A stretch of DNA of 64,000 bases. It comes from JAOUGY01 sp963785075 (lineage in GTDB: Bacteria; Actinomycetota; Acidimicrobiia; Spongiisociales; ZC4RG35). The DNA lies in NCBI GenBank assembly GCA_963785075.1, contig CAWATW010000004.1, positions 558,001 to 622,000 of the forward strand, read 5' to 3'. Shown in pieces: positions 16,836 through 25,715 of the stretch (positions within the stretch are counted from its first letter, which is position 1; each line of letters opens with the position of its first letter). The notes under the pieces are model-generated. The model had not been told where the DNA came from, ran no database searches, and worked only from the letters and a program-made list of their open reading frames with translations. The translations under genes and the position numbers were made by a program.

Positions 16836-18185
16836 TCAGTCGTTCGATTCCTCCTCTCCCAATTCCGCCGTCACGACTGCGGCGATCTCGTCAGCGTAGC
16901 GGTGAGCGAGCTCCTCGGAAGATGCTTCCACCATCACCCGCACCAGAGGTTCGGTGCCGGAAGCACGTACGAGCACCCGACCGTCGTCTCCGAGAGCCGA
17001 TTCGGTGTCGGCTACCGCGGCCCAGACCGCGGCGCACCCTTCGAGGCCGTCGCGGTCGGCAACCTTGATATTCAGAAGCACCTGTGGGTATTCGACCATG
17101 GCCTCCGCACGCAGGTCCCGCAGCTGACGGCCGGTGCCCGCCATCACCTCGAGCAACCTGATCCCGCTGAGAAGCCCATCGCCGGTCCGCGCCCGGTCGA
17201 GAAAGATGACATGACCGGACTGCTCGCCACCGAGCACCGCCCGATGCTCACGCATCGCCTCCATCACGTAACGATCGCCGACCTTGGTCTGGACGAGCGT
17301 GATCCCGGCCTCGGTGAGAGCCTTTCGAAATCCCAGGTTGGACATGACGGTTGCGACGACAGTGTCGTTCGAGAGCTTGCCGATGGCCTTCCAGTGGCGA
17401 GCGATGATCGCCATGACCACATCTCCGTTGGCGATCACGCCATCTTCGTCGACGGCGATCATCCGGTCGGCGTCGCCGTCGAACGCAAATCCCACGCGAC
17501 CCCGGACCTGCGCCGCCAAGGCCGCCGGGTGGGTCGCCCCACATCCCTCGTTGATGTTCATTCCGGACGGCTCGGCGAACGCCACGTCGACGTTGGCCTT
17601 GAGACGTTGGAAGAGCGTAGGCGCCGCCCGGTACGCAGCACCGTTGGCGCAGTCGAGAAGCAGGTCGATCCCATTGAACGAGTACGAGGCTCCGGCCACC
17701 ATTTCGCCGACGTACCGGTCCAGCGCATGATCGTCCCAGAATCTGGTTCCGACGTTCGCCCCGAACGGAACGGTCCGAGAGCCGCTGGACCGGAGCCTCG
17801 CTTCGATCCGATCCTCTTCGGAGTCTTTGAGTTTTCCGCCGGAGGCGCCGAGCAGCTTGATCCCGTTGTCGGGAGCCGGGTTGTGCGACGCGCTCACCAC
17901 GGCGCCCATCTCGGCCTCGGAGCGGGCAGTGAGGAGACTGATGCCGCCCGAAGGCATCACGCCCACGTCGATCGTGTCGACCCCGGCCGAGTGAAAACCT
18001 GCCTGGAGGGCTGCGGACAGCATCTCACCAGAGCGTCGGGTGTCGCGACCGACCAGCACGGATCCCCCGGAAAGGAGAGACCCGGCGGCTCGCCCGATAG
18101 ACAGGGCGAACTCCGGGGTCAGCTCCACGTTGGCGACACCTCGAACACCGTCGGTGCCGAAGAGACGTACGCCGTCTTTCAACAT
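16836..18185 (-). CDS. glmM: Phosphoglucosamine mutase
   Basis: Converts glucosamine-6-phosphate to glucosamine-1-phosphate for peptidoglycan precursors. 449 residues with all four domains of the alpha-D-phosphohexomutase family: RLFGTDGVRG at the N-terminus, the phosphoserine loop VVSASHNPAPDNGIK, the metal loop FDGDADRMIAVD, the sugar-binding GGEQSGHVI and the phosphate-binding VRASGTEPLVRVMVE near the C-terminus. It lies 13 bp downstream of rpsI in the rplM-rpsI-glmM order that is standard in Gram-positive bacteria, so it probably shares the ribosomal promoter. Confidence 0.98.
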   Translation of the reverse strand: MLKDGVRLFGTDGVRGVANVELTPEFALSIGRAAGSLLSGGSVLVGRDTRRSGEMLSAALQAGFHSAGVDTIDVGVMPSGGISLLTARSEAEMGAVVSASHNPAPDNGIKLLGASGGKLKDSEEDRIEARLRSSGSRTVPFGANVGTRFWDDHALDRYVGEMVAGASYSFNGIDLLLDCANGAAYRAAPTLFQRLKANVDVAFAEPSGMNINEGCGATHPAALAAQVRGRVGFAFDGDADRMIAVDEDGVIANGDVVMAIIARHWKAIGKLSNDTVVATVMSNLGFRKALTEAGITLVQTKVGDRYVMEAMREHRAVLGGEQSGHVIFLDRARTGDGLLSGIRLLEVMAGTGRQLRDLRAEAMVEYPQVLLNIKVADRDGLEGCAAVWAAVADTESALGDDGRVLVRASGTEPLVRVMVEASSEELAHRYADEIAAVVTAELGEEESND

Positions 18186-18198
18186 CGACGGAGACGAC

Positions 18199-18591
18199 TC
18201 AGCGCTTGGTGAACTGCGGCGCCCTGCGCGCCTTGCGCAGACCGTACTTCTTGCGCTCGACCACCCGAGCGTCCCGGGTCAGCATGCCCGCCTTCTTGAG
18301 GGTGGGCCGAAGCTCGGGATCGAGTTCGATGAGCGCACGAGAGATGCCGAGACGGAGGGCATCGGCCTGTCCGGTGGTACCGCCCCCCTCGAGGGTGGCG
18401 TCGATGTCATACCGTCCTTGTGTACCGGTGAGTTGGAGCGGCTCTACGACACGGAGCCGGGCTGCCATGGTCGAGAAATAGCGCTCGAGGGGCTTGCCGT
18501 TGAGCGTCACCTGCCCGCTCCCGTCGCGCAGCCGCACGCGCGCGACCGACTCCTTGCGGCGGCCGGTGGCCTGTATGAGGGGCTTCGACAT
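18199..18591 (-). CDS. rpsI: Ribosomal protein S9 (uS9)
   Basis: Small-subunit head protein whose C-terminal tail reaches the P-site tRNA. 130 residues, starting IQATGRRKESVARV and ending with the expected KARRAPQFTKR, where the terminal Lys-Arg contacts tRNA. Its ATG shares one base with the rplM stop (TGATG), so translation of the pair is coupled. Confidence 0.97.
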   Translation of the reverse strand: MSKPLIQATGRRKESVARVRLRDGSGQVTLNGKPLERYFSTMAARLRVVEPLQLTGTQGRYDIDATLEGGGTTGQADALRLGISRALIELDPELRPTLKKAGMLTRDARVVERKKYGLRKARRAPQFTKR

Positions 18592-19049
18592 CAGGCATCA
18601 ACCTTTCGAATATCGAACGTCAGCGGCTGCGGCTTCTGGGCAGCATGGGGATGGTCCGGACCTGCGTACACCTTGATCTTGCGACCCATGTGACGGCCCA
18701 ACTTGTTCTTCGGCAGCATGCCCTTCACCGCCCGCTCCACGATTGCCTCGGGACGGCGATTGCGGAGGGCTTCGAAAGACTCGGCCTTGAGGCCGCCCGG
18801 GAAACCGGAGTGGCGGTAGTAGATCTTGTCCTGGCTCTTGCCCGACGTGACCGCGACACGGTCGGCGTTGACGACGATCACGAAGTCTCCGCCGTCCACG
18901 TGGGGGGCGAACGTCGGCTTGTGCTTGCCGCGAATGACCTTCGCCACTTCGGACGCGAGTCGTCCGAGCGGAAGATCGGCGGCGTCGACGACCCACCAAT
19001 CGTGGGAGAGGTCATCGGGCTTGGGGCTGTAGGTCTTGTTGTTGGTCAT
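18591..19049 (-). CDS. rplM: Ribosomal protein L13 (uL13)
   Basis: Early-assembly 50S protein, 152 residues. It contains the family signature from KGMLPKNKLGRHMGRKIKVYAG and the HDWWVVDAADLPLGRLAS N-terminus. The ORF is open to 19181, but the ATG at 19049 fits. The leader before it carries two small back-to-back hairpins (ATCTCG/CGAGAT at about 19081-19101; TGCTCG/CGAGCA at 19101-19115), possibly part of an autoregulatory leader; this is only a suggestion. Confidence 0.97.
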   Translation of the reverse strand: MTNNKTYSPKPDDLSHDWWVVDAADLPLGRLASEVAKVIRGKHKPTFAPHVDGGDFVIVVNADRVAVTSGKSQDKIYYRHSGFPGGLKAESFEALRNRRPEAIVERAVKGMLPKNKLGRHMGRKIKVYAGPDHPHAAQKPQPLTFDIRKVDA

Positions 19050-19217
19050 AGCAATCCAAACGGTCGTGGCAGACCGGGGTATCTCGGGTGGGAAACGAGA
19101 TGCTCGGAACGAGCAGCCGACAGGATACCGGTTACGCCTTCGGGACACAATCTCGGGTGTCGCCAGGTCGGTCGGACGCACCGAACCGCCGGAACGCAGA
19201 CACCGGGCAACGCCCGA

Positions 19218-20570
19218 TCACTCTGCCGGCTCAGGGAGCGGCAGCGGATCTCCACTCACGAAGGCGGCGATCGCAGGGCCCGCCTCCTCGGTGCGGACGA
19301 CGTAGGACACCCCACCCTCCGTGGAGATGACGACCGGCAACGCCATCGACTCGGACTCGGAGGCGAGAACGAAACGCGCACCGAAGAACCCGAGATTCCA
19401 CGAGTGCGTCGAATCGCCCACCCGGATCGCCGACGTCACCGCGGGGACCAGGCCTGGAACACGGATGACGCCCGCGGGGCTCAGAGCTTTGCCGATCACT
19501 GCCTCGAGCACCTCGCGCTGGCGGGAAGTCCGAACGACGTCGCCGCCGTCGGTGCCCCGCCAATCACCGTCTCGGAGCTCCTCTGTGCTCCTGGATCGAA
19601 CATAGGCAAGGGCGGTGGCCCCGTCGATGACCTGGGTCCCGGCCTCGACATCGAGCCCGGACTTGAGGTCGCGTGTCGGATGATCGAAGGTCAGCTCCAC
19701 ACCGCCAACGGCATCGACGATCGACGCAAACCCCCCGAACTCGACCTCGAGGTATTGGTGGATCGGAATCCCCAGATCTTCCTGGATGGTGGCTGCCAGG
19801 AGATCTCCGCCCCCGTATGCGTAGGCGGCATTGATCTTGTCCGTTCCCTGGCCGGGAACTCCCACCTTCAGGTCTCGAGGCAGGCTCAGCATCTGCACGG
19901 TCCCGCCGGAAACGTGGGCGAGGATGATCACGTCTGCCCTCTGGCCTTCGAACGTACCGAAGCGTCCTTCGAGGTCGTCGGGCAAGTTCTCGCGTGAGTC
20001 GCTTCCGACGATCAGGTAGGTCTCCGGCCCCGGCCCCCCGGCGATGGACGGCGTCTCGACGCGGGAGAGCTGACTCTCCACCCACACGAGTCCGAGTGCG
20101 GCGATTGCGACGAGGACGAAGAGAAGGAGCAGCAGACGTCGAAGGAAACGGCCGCGCCTGCGCCCGGCCTTCTTCTTCGGCGGCGTTGGTGAAGTCGGTG
20201 TGTCACGCACGGGAGGCACCGAGCCGCCACCAGACCGGTGCGGCGGCTGAAGAGGACTCGGGGCGGCCGGGACACCAGCCTGAACTTGTGACGGGGTCAC
20301 CACCGGCATCATCGCGGTGCGATCGGCCGGCGCCGGGAGGTCCTCCTCAGGTTTCACTTGTGGAGGGGGCGTCATCATCCGGGTCGCGGCATCGCCGTAG
20401 CGACGATCCTCCGAATCGGAATCGCCGGGCGCATCGTCGGGATGTTCTTTCGCCGGGTCGACGGTGGCGACGACCTCCCGCGGCGGCACGCCGGGAGAAG
20501 GCTCCGCCGTCGATCGAGCTTTCCACGGCTGTCCCGGCTGCCAATGATCTTCGTGTTGTTCGTCGGCCAT
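19218..20570 (-). CDS. LytR-CpsA-Psr (LCP) family cell-wall glycopolymer ligase
   Basis: 450-residue membrane protein that probably attaches secondary cell-wall polymers to peptidoglycan outside the cell. Residues 1-150 are a long polar, proline-rich cytoplasmic stretch, followed by a basic patch and one transmembrane helix (LLLLLFVLVAIAALGLVWVE), then the extracellular LCP domain with LIVGSDSREN, LSLPRDLKVGVPG, DKINAAYAYGG and the VDAVGGVELTF motif; the Asp and Arg residues of these motifs bind the polyprenyl pyrophosphate in studied LCPs. I start at the ATG at 20570 after a GGGGG; an open stretch to 20633 is rejected. It stands alone downstream of a 293-bp gap in which I see no gene. Confidence 0.9.
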   Translation of the reverse strand: MADEQHEDHWQPGQPWKARSTAEPSPGVPPREVVATVDPAKEHPDDAPGDSDSEDRRYGDAATRMMTPPPQVKPEEDLPAPADRTAMMPVVTPSQVQAGVPAAPSPLQPPHRSGGGSVPPVRDTPTSPTPPKKKAGRRRGRFLRRLLLLLFVLVAIAALGLVWVESQLSRVETPSIAGGPGPETYLIVGSDSRENLPDDLEGRFGTFEGQRADVIILAHVSGGTVQMLSLPRDLKVGVPGQGTDKINAAYAYGGGDLLAATIQEDLGIPIHQYLEVEFGGFASIVDAVGGVELTFDHPTRDLKSGLDVEAGTQVIDGATALAYVRSRSTEELRDGDWRGTDGGDVVRTSRQREVLEAVIGKALSPAGVIRVPGLVPAVTSAIRVGDSTHSWNLGFFGARFVLASESESMALPVVISTEGGVSYVVRTEEAGPAIAAFVSGDPLPLPEPAE

Positions 20571-20863
20571 GGTGAAACCCCCTGCCCGAGTCTCGATGGG
20601 CACATCGGGCCCTGACATGAGAGAGCGACGCATTCAGCGCCGCGGCAGCTCACAAGCTACTCCACCGAGGAGCCTACTGGTCGGCCCCCTCAGAATCTGC
20701 TCCAGGGTGCGCTGACGGGCTTGCACCTGCTCGACGTCTTCGGCAAGGCTCGGTATCGGGTCGTGCAACGGCACGCTATCGGGCCGACAGACCGAGCCAT
20801 GTGGCGGCGGTATCGTCGACACCAGATGGTCCCGACCGCATTGTCGGCCCGGTCCCGACGCCC

Positions 20864-21502
20864 TCAGATGAGCGGCGGTAGGTCGGTGACCGAGTCGATA
20901 CGCCGTTCCGAGTCTCCGAGCCCAAGCGGATCGACCAGCCAGGCGACGTCGAATCCGGCGCCAAGGGCACCACCGACATCGTGATACTCGGAGTCGCCGA
21001 CATACCAACAGCGCGCCGGGTCGACGTCGAGCTCGCGGCACGCCAGTTCGAAGATCTGTCGGTCGGGCTTCGAGACCCCGACGATGGCCGAGTCGACGAT
21101 CGCTTCGAACAGGGAAGCCATCTCTGCGTCGACGAGCGACTGTTCCACCGAACCGTCGCTGTTGGAGATGACGGCGACCCTCACCCCCGACTCCCGGATG
21201 CGGTCGACCGCCTCCCGGACGCCGGGCAAGGCGAATCGCCAGAGACCCCGACCCTTGTCGATCGACGCTCCGGCGGTGGCCGGCGCAGGGTGGCCCAGCA
21301 ACTGGAAATACCGCTCCAGCCACCACTCCCACGACGCGGCGTTCCCTTCGGCCTTCATCGTCGAGAATTCGGCCATCGCTCGATAGTGCGCCTCGAATGC
21401 CATGTCCGGATCGATGGCGAAGTCGAGAAGGACGCCCAAGTCACCTGGATGCTGGAGCACGAGGGTTCCACCGGCGTCGAAGAAAATGGCCTCGGGTTTC
21501 AT
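20864..21502 (-). CDS. HAD superfamily hydrolase
   Basis: 212-residue haloacid dehalogenase-type phosphatase. Motif I is FFDAGGTL, where the nucleophile Asp is kept but the second Asp of DxD is Gly, a variant known in the HDHD3-like branch; motif II is VISNSDG, motif III the Lys of VSKPDRQIF, motif IV YVGDSEYHDVGGA. A helical cap lies between motifs I and II. The substrate is unknown. The frame is open to 21751, but the ATG at 21502 is directly before motif I. It is divergent from uppP, with 76 bp between the starts. Confidence 0.88.
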   Translation of the reverse strand: MKPEAIFFDAGGTLVLQHPGDLGVLLDFAIDPDMAFEAHYRAMAEFSTMKAEGNAASWEWWLERYFQLLGHPAPATAGASIDKGRGLWRFALPGVREAVDRIRESGVRVAVISNSDGSVEQSLVDAEMASLFEAIVDSAIVGVSKPDRQIFELACRELDVDPARCWYVGDSEYHDVGGALGAGFDVAWLVDPLGLGDSERRIDSVTDLPPLI

Positions 21503-21578
21503 GACAGCAGCGTACCGACGATGGCGGCGGGCGAATTCCGAGCGGGTATCGTCTCGGCTCCGGCCGGGGAGGGCATGC

Positions 21579-22490
21579 GTGAGGTTCAATCGACTGGTCA
21601 TCATCGCCATCGGCCTCTTCTCGATCGTCCTCGTGGCGGCTGCAGCCATCGAGGCAGGCGACACGCAGATGTCGGTCGCCGAAGCGTTGCTCATCGGTGT
21701 GGTCGAAGGTGTCACCGAGTTCCTCCCGATCAGCTCGACCGGACATCTCACGGTGACCGAGCAGTTGCTGGGACTGACGGCGACGCCCGACGCCGAGGCC
21801 GCCGCCGATGCCTACGCGATCGTCATCCAGGCCGGAGCGATCGTCGCAGTCCTCGGTATCTACCGCTCCCGGGTCACGACCGCCCTTGCGTCGATCTTCG
21901 GCCAGGGGCCGGACGTCGACGCCGGCCGTCGTCTGCTGGCGGCGTTGATCGGCGGATTCGCTCCGGCAGCCTTGATCGGGTTGGTACTGGACGACTGGAT
22001 CAAGGAGCGCCTCTTCGGGATCGTGCCCGTGGTGGTCGCATGGGTGATCGGCGGCGTGGTAATCCTCATGTGGAAACGGGCGGATGGTCATCGCCCGCTC
22101 GAGACCCTCGGCCTACGCCAGGGACTGGTCATCGGTGTGGCCCAGGCGTTGGCGATGTGGCCGGGCACGAGCCGCAGCCTCGTCACGATCCTCGCGGCAC
22201 TGGCACTGGGATACTCGATGTCGGCGGCGGTCGAGTTCTCGTTCCTTCTGGGGTTGGTGACGCTGGGCGCCGCCACCGTCTACGAAGCCCTCGGGTCAGG
22301 AGATCTGATCATCGAGGCGTTCGGATGGACGGCACCCATCGTCGGGTTCGTGGCGGCGTTTGCGTCGGCGGCGGTCGCGGTCAAGTGGATGGTGGCCTAC
22401 CTGAGGACCAGGAGTCTGGATGTCTTCGGGTGGTACCGGATCGCAATCGGAGTGGTGGTCGGCACCCTGGCCCTCACGGGCGTCGTATGA
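21579..22490 (+). CDS. uppP: Undecaprenyl-diphosphate phosphatase (BacA/UppP)
   Basis: Integral membrane phosphatase that recycles undecaprenyl pyrophosphate to the monophosphate carrier used for peptidoglycan, and confers low-level bacitracin resistance when abundant. 303 residues, about eight membrane helices. Both catalytic motifs are intact: EGVTEFLPISSTGHL (the two Glu and the Ser-rich loop) and WPGTSRSLVTI with its catalytic Arg. The GTG at 21579, five bases after GGGGAGGG, is the start; an in-frame reading from 21402 overlaps the HAD gene and is rejected. Confidence 0.95.
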   Translation: MRFNRLVIIAIGLFSIVLVAAAAIEAGDTQMSVAEALLIGVVEGVTEFLPISSTGHLTVTEQLLGLTATPDAEAAADAYAIVIQAGAIVAVLGIYRSRVTTALASIFGQGPDVDAGRRLLAALIGGFAPAALIGLVLDDWIKERLFGIVPVVVAWVIGGVVILMWKRADGHRPLETLGLRQGLVIGVAQALAMWPGTSRSLVTILAALALGYSMSAAVEFSFLLGLVTLGAATVYEALGSGDLIIEAFGWTAPIVGFVAAFASAAVAVKWMVAYLRTRSLDVFGWYRIAIGVVVGTLALTGVV

Positions 22491-22514
22491 CCCCAGCATC
22501 CCGAAAGGTCGGGA

Positions 22515-23246
22515 TCAGTAACCGACCTCCCAGAGGATGAGGCCCTGAGGAGGCGCTATGGGTCGGGCCGCAGCACGGTCCCTGGCCTCCAGCACGGCTC
22601 CGACCGCGGCCGGATCGACCCTCCCGCGGCCGGCATCGACGCAGAAGCCGACGATCGACCGAACCATCTGATGACAGAACGCCAGGGCCTTGATCGAGCA
22701 CACGACCAGTCCGTCCCTGTGCTCCCACCCGGCTTCGAGCACCGTTCGCACGGTCGTCTTGCCGTCGGCTCGGCGACAGAACGAAGCGAAGTCGTGTTCG
22801 CCCACGAAGCCTGCGGCCGCACGATTCATCGCCTCGAGGTCGAGAGGATCCGCCACATGCCAGGTGGACGCATGCAAGAGCGGGTCCGGATCCGGGGCGT
22901 TCATCACCCGGTACCGATAGCTCCGCCACGATGCCGAGAACCGGGCGTCGAAGCCGTCCTCGACCCGCCGACACTCCGACGCCACCACCCTGGGACCGAG
23001 CAGGCCGGTGACGGCCCGTTTGATTCGGTCGGGATCGACGTCCTGGTCGGTGACGAACGACATCACCTGACCTCGAGCATGGACTCCGGCGTCGGTGCGC
23101 CCGGCGCCGACCGTGTCAACGCGTCGCCCCAGAACCCGCTCGAGAACGGCCTCGATCTCGCCTTGCACGGTCTGTACCTCTGACTGACGGGCAAATCCGT
23201 GGAAGCCACCACCGTCGTAGCTGATGTCGAGCCGGTAGGTCGGCAC
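22515..23246 (-). CDS. truA: tRNA pseudouridine(38-40) synthase
   Basis: Isomerises uridines 38-40 in the anticodon arm of tRNA. 243 residues, with RLDISYDGGGFHGFARQ at the N-terminus and the catalytic-Asp motif GAGRTDAGVHARGQV; the FCHQMVRSIVG segment near the C-terminus is the second family signature. The GTG at 23246 follows the stop of the upstream membrane-protein gene by two bases. truA close to rplQ is the usual actinobacterial arrangement; here coaA, a Nudix gene and a Yip1-like gene lie between them. Confidence 0.95.
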   Translation of the reverse strand: MPTYRLDISYDGGGFHGFARQSEVQTVQGEIEAVLERVLGRRVDTVGAGRTDAGVHARGQVMSFVTDQDVDPDRIKRAVTGLLGPRVVASECRRVEDGFDARFSASWRSYRYRVMNAPDPDPLLHASTWHVADPLDLEAMNRAAAGFVGEHDFASFCRRADGKTTVRTVLEAGWEHRDGLVVCSIKALAFCHQMVRSIVGFCVDAGRGRVDPAAVGAVLEARDRAAARPIAPPQGLILWEVGY

Positions 23247-23248
23247 GG

Positions 23249-23800
23249 TCAGAACAGCGCGCCGACCGCCGCCCCGACTCCGGTGAACGCGGCACCGATG
23301 AGCGTCTCGATGACGAAGAGGATGGCGGCCCCGATGGCCACCGCCAACACGGCGTTGCGACGGCTGAGCGACAACCCGACGGACGTACCGACGACAGCTG
23401 CGACCAGGAACCAGATGTAGCCGACGATGATCGACCAGGCACCGACCGTGCCGCCGACGATCGTCAGCACACCGAGGATGTTCGGGAGGTAGGCGAGGCC
23501 GTGCATCCTGAGCACCGTCTGCCAGTCGCCGACTCCTTCGAACAGCCGGGTCCCGACGAACCACGTGGCGACCGCCAGAAACACCCACCCGGCCAACGCG
23601 TTGATCGACGTGGTCACCAGACCCAGGACCAGCGCACCAAAAGCCCCTTGCGAGAAGACCTGCACGATGAACCGGGCTACGGCGACACCGATGACGATCA
23701 GCGCAGCATCGCCGGTGGCGTGCGACCCGAACAGCCACTCACCGAATGCGCTCCGATCGAGCGTGGCCGCGCGCCAGGCCTGTTGGAGAATCGGCTTCAC
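23249..23800 (-). CDS. Yip1-domain-like membrane protein
   Basis: 183 residues, five predicted hydrophobic helices covering residues about 30-180 with a short polar N-terminus. The spacing of helices and the GWVFLAVATWFVGTRLF and LAYLPNILGVL segments resemble bacterial YIP1-family proteins, whose role is unknown. It ends two bases before truA and starts 16 bp after the Nudix stop, so it belongs to the same transcript. An unrelated small multi-spanning protein cannot be excluded. Confidence 0.65.
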   Translation of the reverse strand: MKPILQQAWRAATLDRSAFGEWLFGSHATGDAALIVIGVAVARFIVQVFSQGAFGALVLGLVTTSINALAGWVFLAVATWFVGTRLFEGVGDWQTVLRMHGLAYLPNILGVLTIVGGTVGAWSIIVGYIWFLVAAVVGTSVGLSLSRRNAVLAVAIGAAILFVIETLIGAAFTGVGAAVGALF

Positions 23801-23816
23801 GAGGGGTCAGAGTAGT

Positions 23817-24371
23817 TCACGGCGCGCCTTCTTCGAGTCGGAGCCTCGCCAGCTTCCTGGCGGTTCGCACCAGCCCTGCTTCGCCCATCTGTGCCATCTC
23901 TCCGAGGGGAACCCAGCGGACCGCCAGCGTGCCGTCGCCGGCGCCCATCTCGGTCCCACGGGCCACGAAAGCCCACCGGAGATCGAAATGCAGGTGGGCC
24001 GGCTCGCCACCCCGTGCGGGGAAACGGTGGACGTCGACGTCGATGGGACCCATCGCGTCGACCGAGTGGATCAGACACTCCTCGGCCACCTCGCGGCGGG
24101 CAGCGGACTCATGGCTCACATCGTCGTGTTCGACGTGCCCACCTGGTTGAAGCCACCGATCGAGCTTGGCGTGATGGATGAGAGCAACAGCCGACCCGTC
24201 CGGATGCACCACGAAGGCGCTAGCGGTGAGGTGGCCCGGCTCGAACCGATCCCGGTTCCACGGGTCCGGGAATCTGTCGAACAGATCCAACAGACCCTGG
24301 CGGTGGCTGCGTTCCAGTAAGTCGGCGGTGGCGTGCGCTTCGACGAGCGATCTGGTGTCGGCCCAATTCAT
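23817..24371 (-). CDS. NUDIX hydrolase
   Basis: 184-residue Nudix-fold pyrophosphohydrolase. The Nudix box reads G-x5-E-x7-REVAEEC, starting at GGHVEHDD, with the metal-binding REVAEE glutamates intact. The N-terminal 45 residues form a helical stretch found in a group of actinobacterial Nudix proteins. The nucleotide substrate cannot be told. Its start overlaps the coaA stop by four bases. Confidence 0.88.
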   Translation of the reverse strand: MNWADTRSLVEAHATADLLERSHRQGLLDLFDRFPDPWNRDRFEPGHLTASAFVVHPDGSAVALIHHAKLDRWLQPGGHVEHDDVSHESAARREVAEECLIHSVDAMGPIDVDVHRFPARGGEPAHLHFDLRWAFVARGTEMGAGDGTLAVRWVPLGEMAQMGEAGLVRTARKLARLRLEEGAP

Positions 24372-25294
24372 CGGCGCCGGAGCCGAACCTGCTCGACGCT
24401 GTGATCGGAACCCTTCTCGAGAATCAGGGTCGCCCGTTCCCGGGTGTGGAGGATGTTCTCGTGCAGATTCGGTTCGTTGATCTCTTTCCAGATCCGTCGA
24501 GCCTCCGACTCGGCTTCCTCCTCGGACAGCGCCGCATACCGATGGAAGTAGGCGTCGGGATCCCGAAACGACGTCGCCTTCAGCGTCTGGAACCGCTCGA
24601 CGTACCAGGACTCGATGTGCTCCGGCTCGGCATCGACATAGATGGAGAAGTCGAAGAAGTCCGACACGTAGGTACCGGTCCCGCCACCCTGCAGCACATT
24701 GAGTCCTTCGAGGATGACGATGTCGGCCTGCTCCACCAGCCTTCGCTGCTGGGGCACGATGTCGTATGCCTGATGCGAGTACACGGGCACCGACACCCCG
24801 TCGACGCCGGCCTTCAGATCGCTCACGAAGTCGATGAGACCTCGACGATCGTAGGAATCGGGAAACCCCTTACGGTGCATGATCCCGCGTCGTTCGAGCT
24901 CGGCGTTGGAGAGAAGGAAGCCATCCGTCGTGACGAGATCGACTCGAGGATGGTCCGGCCAGCGGGCAAGGAGCGCCTGGAGGATACGGGCGATGGTCGA
25001 CTTCCCCACCGCCACCGAACCCGCCACCGCAATGACGTAAGGCACCGGGGTGCTGGGCTTGCCGAGGAACGTGTCGGTGACGCTGAACAACTGCTGTGAG
25101 GCGCGCACGTACAGGTTGAGAAGGCGCGACAGCGGCAGGTAGATCTGCTCGACCTCCGGCATCGACAGCTCGACGTTGATGCCCCGGATCCGTTCGAGAT
25201 CCTCTTCGCCAAGGGTCATCGGCGTGGAGGCACGCAGCGAGGCCCACTCGCCGCGTGAAAAATTCAAAAAGGGCGAAACCGTGCCGTCGGTCAT
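24368..25294 (-). CDS. coaA: Type I pantothenate kinase
   Basis: Phosphorylates pantothenate, the first step of coenzyme A synthesis, and is normally feedback-inhibited by CoA. 308 residues. The P-loop is GSVAVGKST around residue 90, followed by VTTDGFLLSN with the catalytic Asp and the FPDSYDRRGLIDF segment, all specific to prokaryotic type I CoaA. The ATG at 25294 begins MTDGTVSPFLNFSRGEW; the longer frame to 25405 reads through the heptad array and is rejected. It lies downstream of rplQ, across that array. Confidence 0.96.
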   Translation of the reverse strand: MTDGTVSPFLNFSRGEWASLRASTPMTLGEEDLERIRGINVELSMPEVEQIYLPLSRLLNLYVRASQQLFSVTDTFLGKPSTPVPYVIAVAGSVAVGKSTIARILQALLARWPDHPRVDLVTTDGFLLSNAELERRGIMHRKGFPDSYDRRGLIDFVSDLKAGVDGVSVPVYSHQAYDIVPQQRRLVEQADIVILEGLNVLQGGGTGTYVSDFFDFSIYVDAEPEHIESWYVERFQTLKATSFRDPDAYFHRYAALSEEEAESEARRIWKEINEPNLHENILHTRERATLILEKGSDHSVEQVRLRRR

Positions 25295-25304
25295 GAATTG
25301 TCCC

Positions 25305-25364
25305 CGGTCTCCAGTCTCCAGTCGCCCACAGGCAGCTGGCGACTGGTGACTGGTGACTGGTGAC
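25305..25364 (-). repeat. Heptad hairpin after rplQ (GTCTCCA / ACTGGTG)
   Basis: Left arm GTCTCCAGTCTCCAGTCGCC at 25307-25326, right arm GGCGACTGGTGACTGGTGAC at 25338-25357: 18 of 20 positions pair, and the two mismatches are exactly one heptad apart. The array begins at the rplQ stop codon itself (TGAGTCACCAGTCACC on the minus strand) and fills most of the gap to coaA. Confidence 0.9.
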
Positions 25365-25715
25365 TCAAACGAGTTCGATGATTGCCATCTCGGCGCCGTC
25401 GCCACGGCGCGGACCGAGCTTCACGATCCGGGTGTAGCCGCCGGGGCGTTCGGCGTACCGCGGCGCAACGTCGTCGAACAGCTTGGTGACGACTTCGTTG
25501 TCGGTGATCGTGCGGAGCACGGTGCGCCGATTGTGCAGCGAACCGCCGCGAGCCTTGGTGATCATCTTCTCGGCGAGAGGCCGGACCGCCTTGGCCTTGG
25601 CCAGCGTGGTCTCGACCCGCTCTTCCTTGATGAGCGACGTGGTCAAGTTCGAGAGAATCAACGCCTCGTTGGCCGGCGACCGACCGAGACGCGCACCCTT
25701 GCGCGGGCGAGGCAT
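25365..25715 (-). CDS. rplQ: Ribosomal protein L17 (bL17)
   Basis: 50S protein near the peptide exit tunnel, 116 residues, the short actinobacterial-core form without a long C-terminal extension. Typical segments are GRSPANEALILSNLTTSLI near the N-terminus and PGGYTRIVKLGPRRGDGAEM at the end. Its start overlaps the rpoA stop by one base; it closes the alpha operon. Confidence 0.97.
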   Translation of the reverse strand: MPRPRKGARLGRSPANEALILSNLTTSLIKEERVETTLAKAKAVRPLAEKMITKARGGSLHNRRTVLRTITDNEVVTKLFDDVAPRYAERPGGYTRIVKLGPRRGDGAEMAIIELV

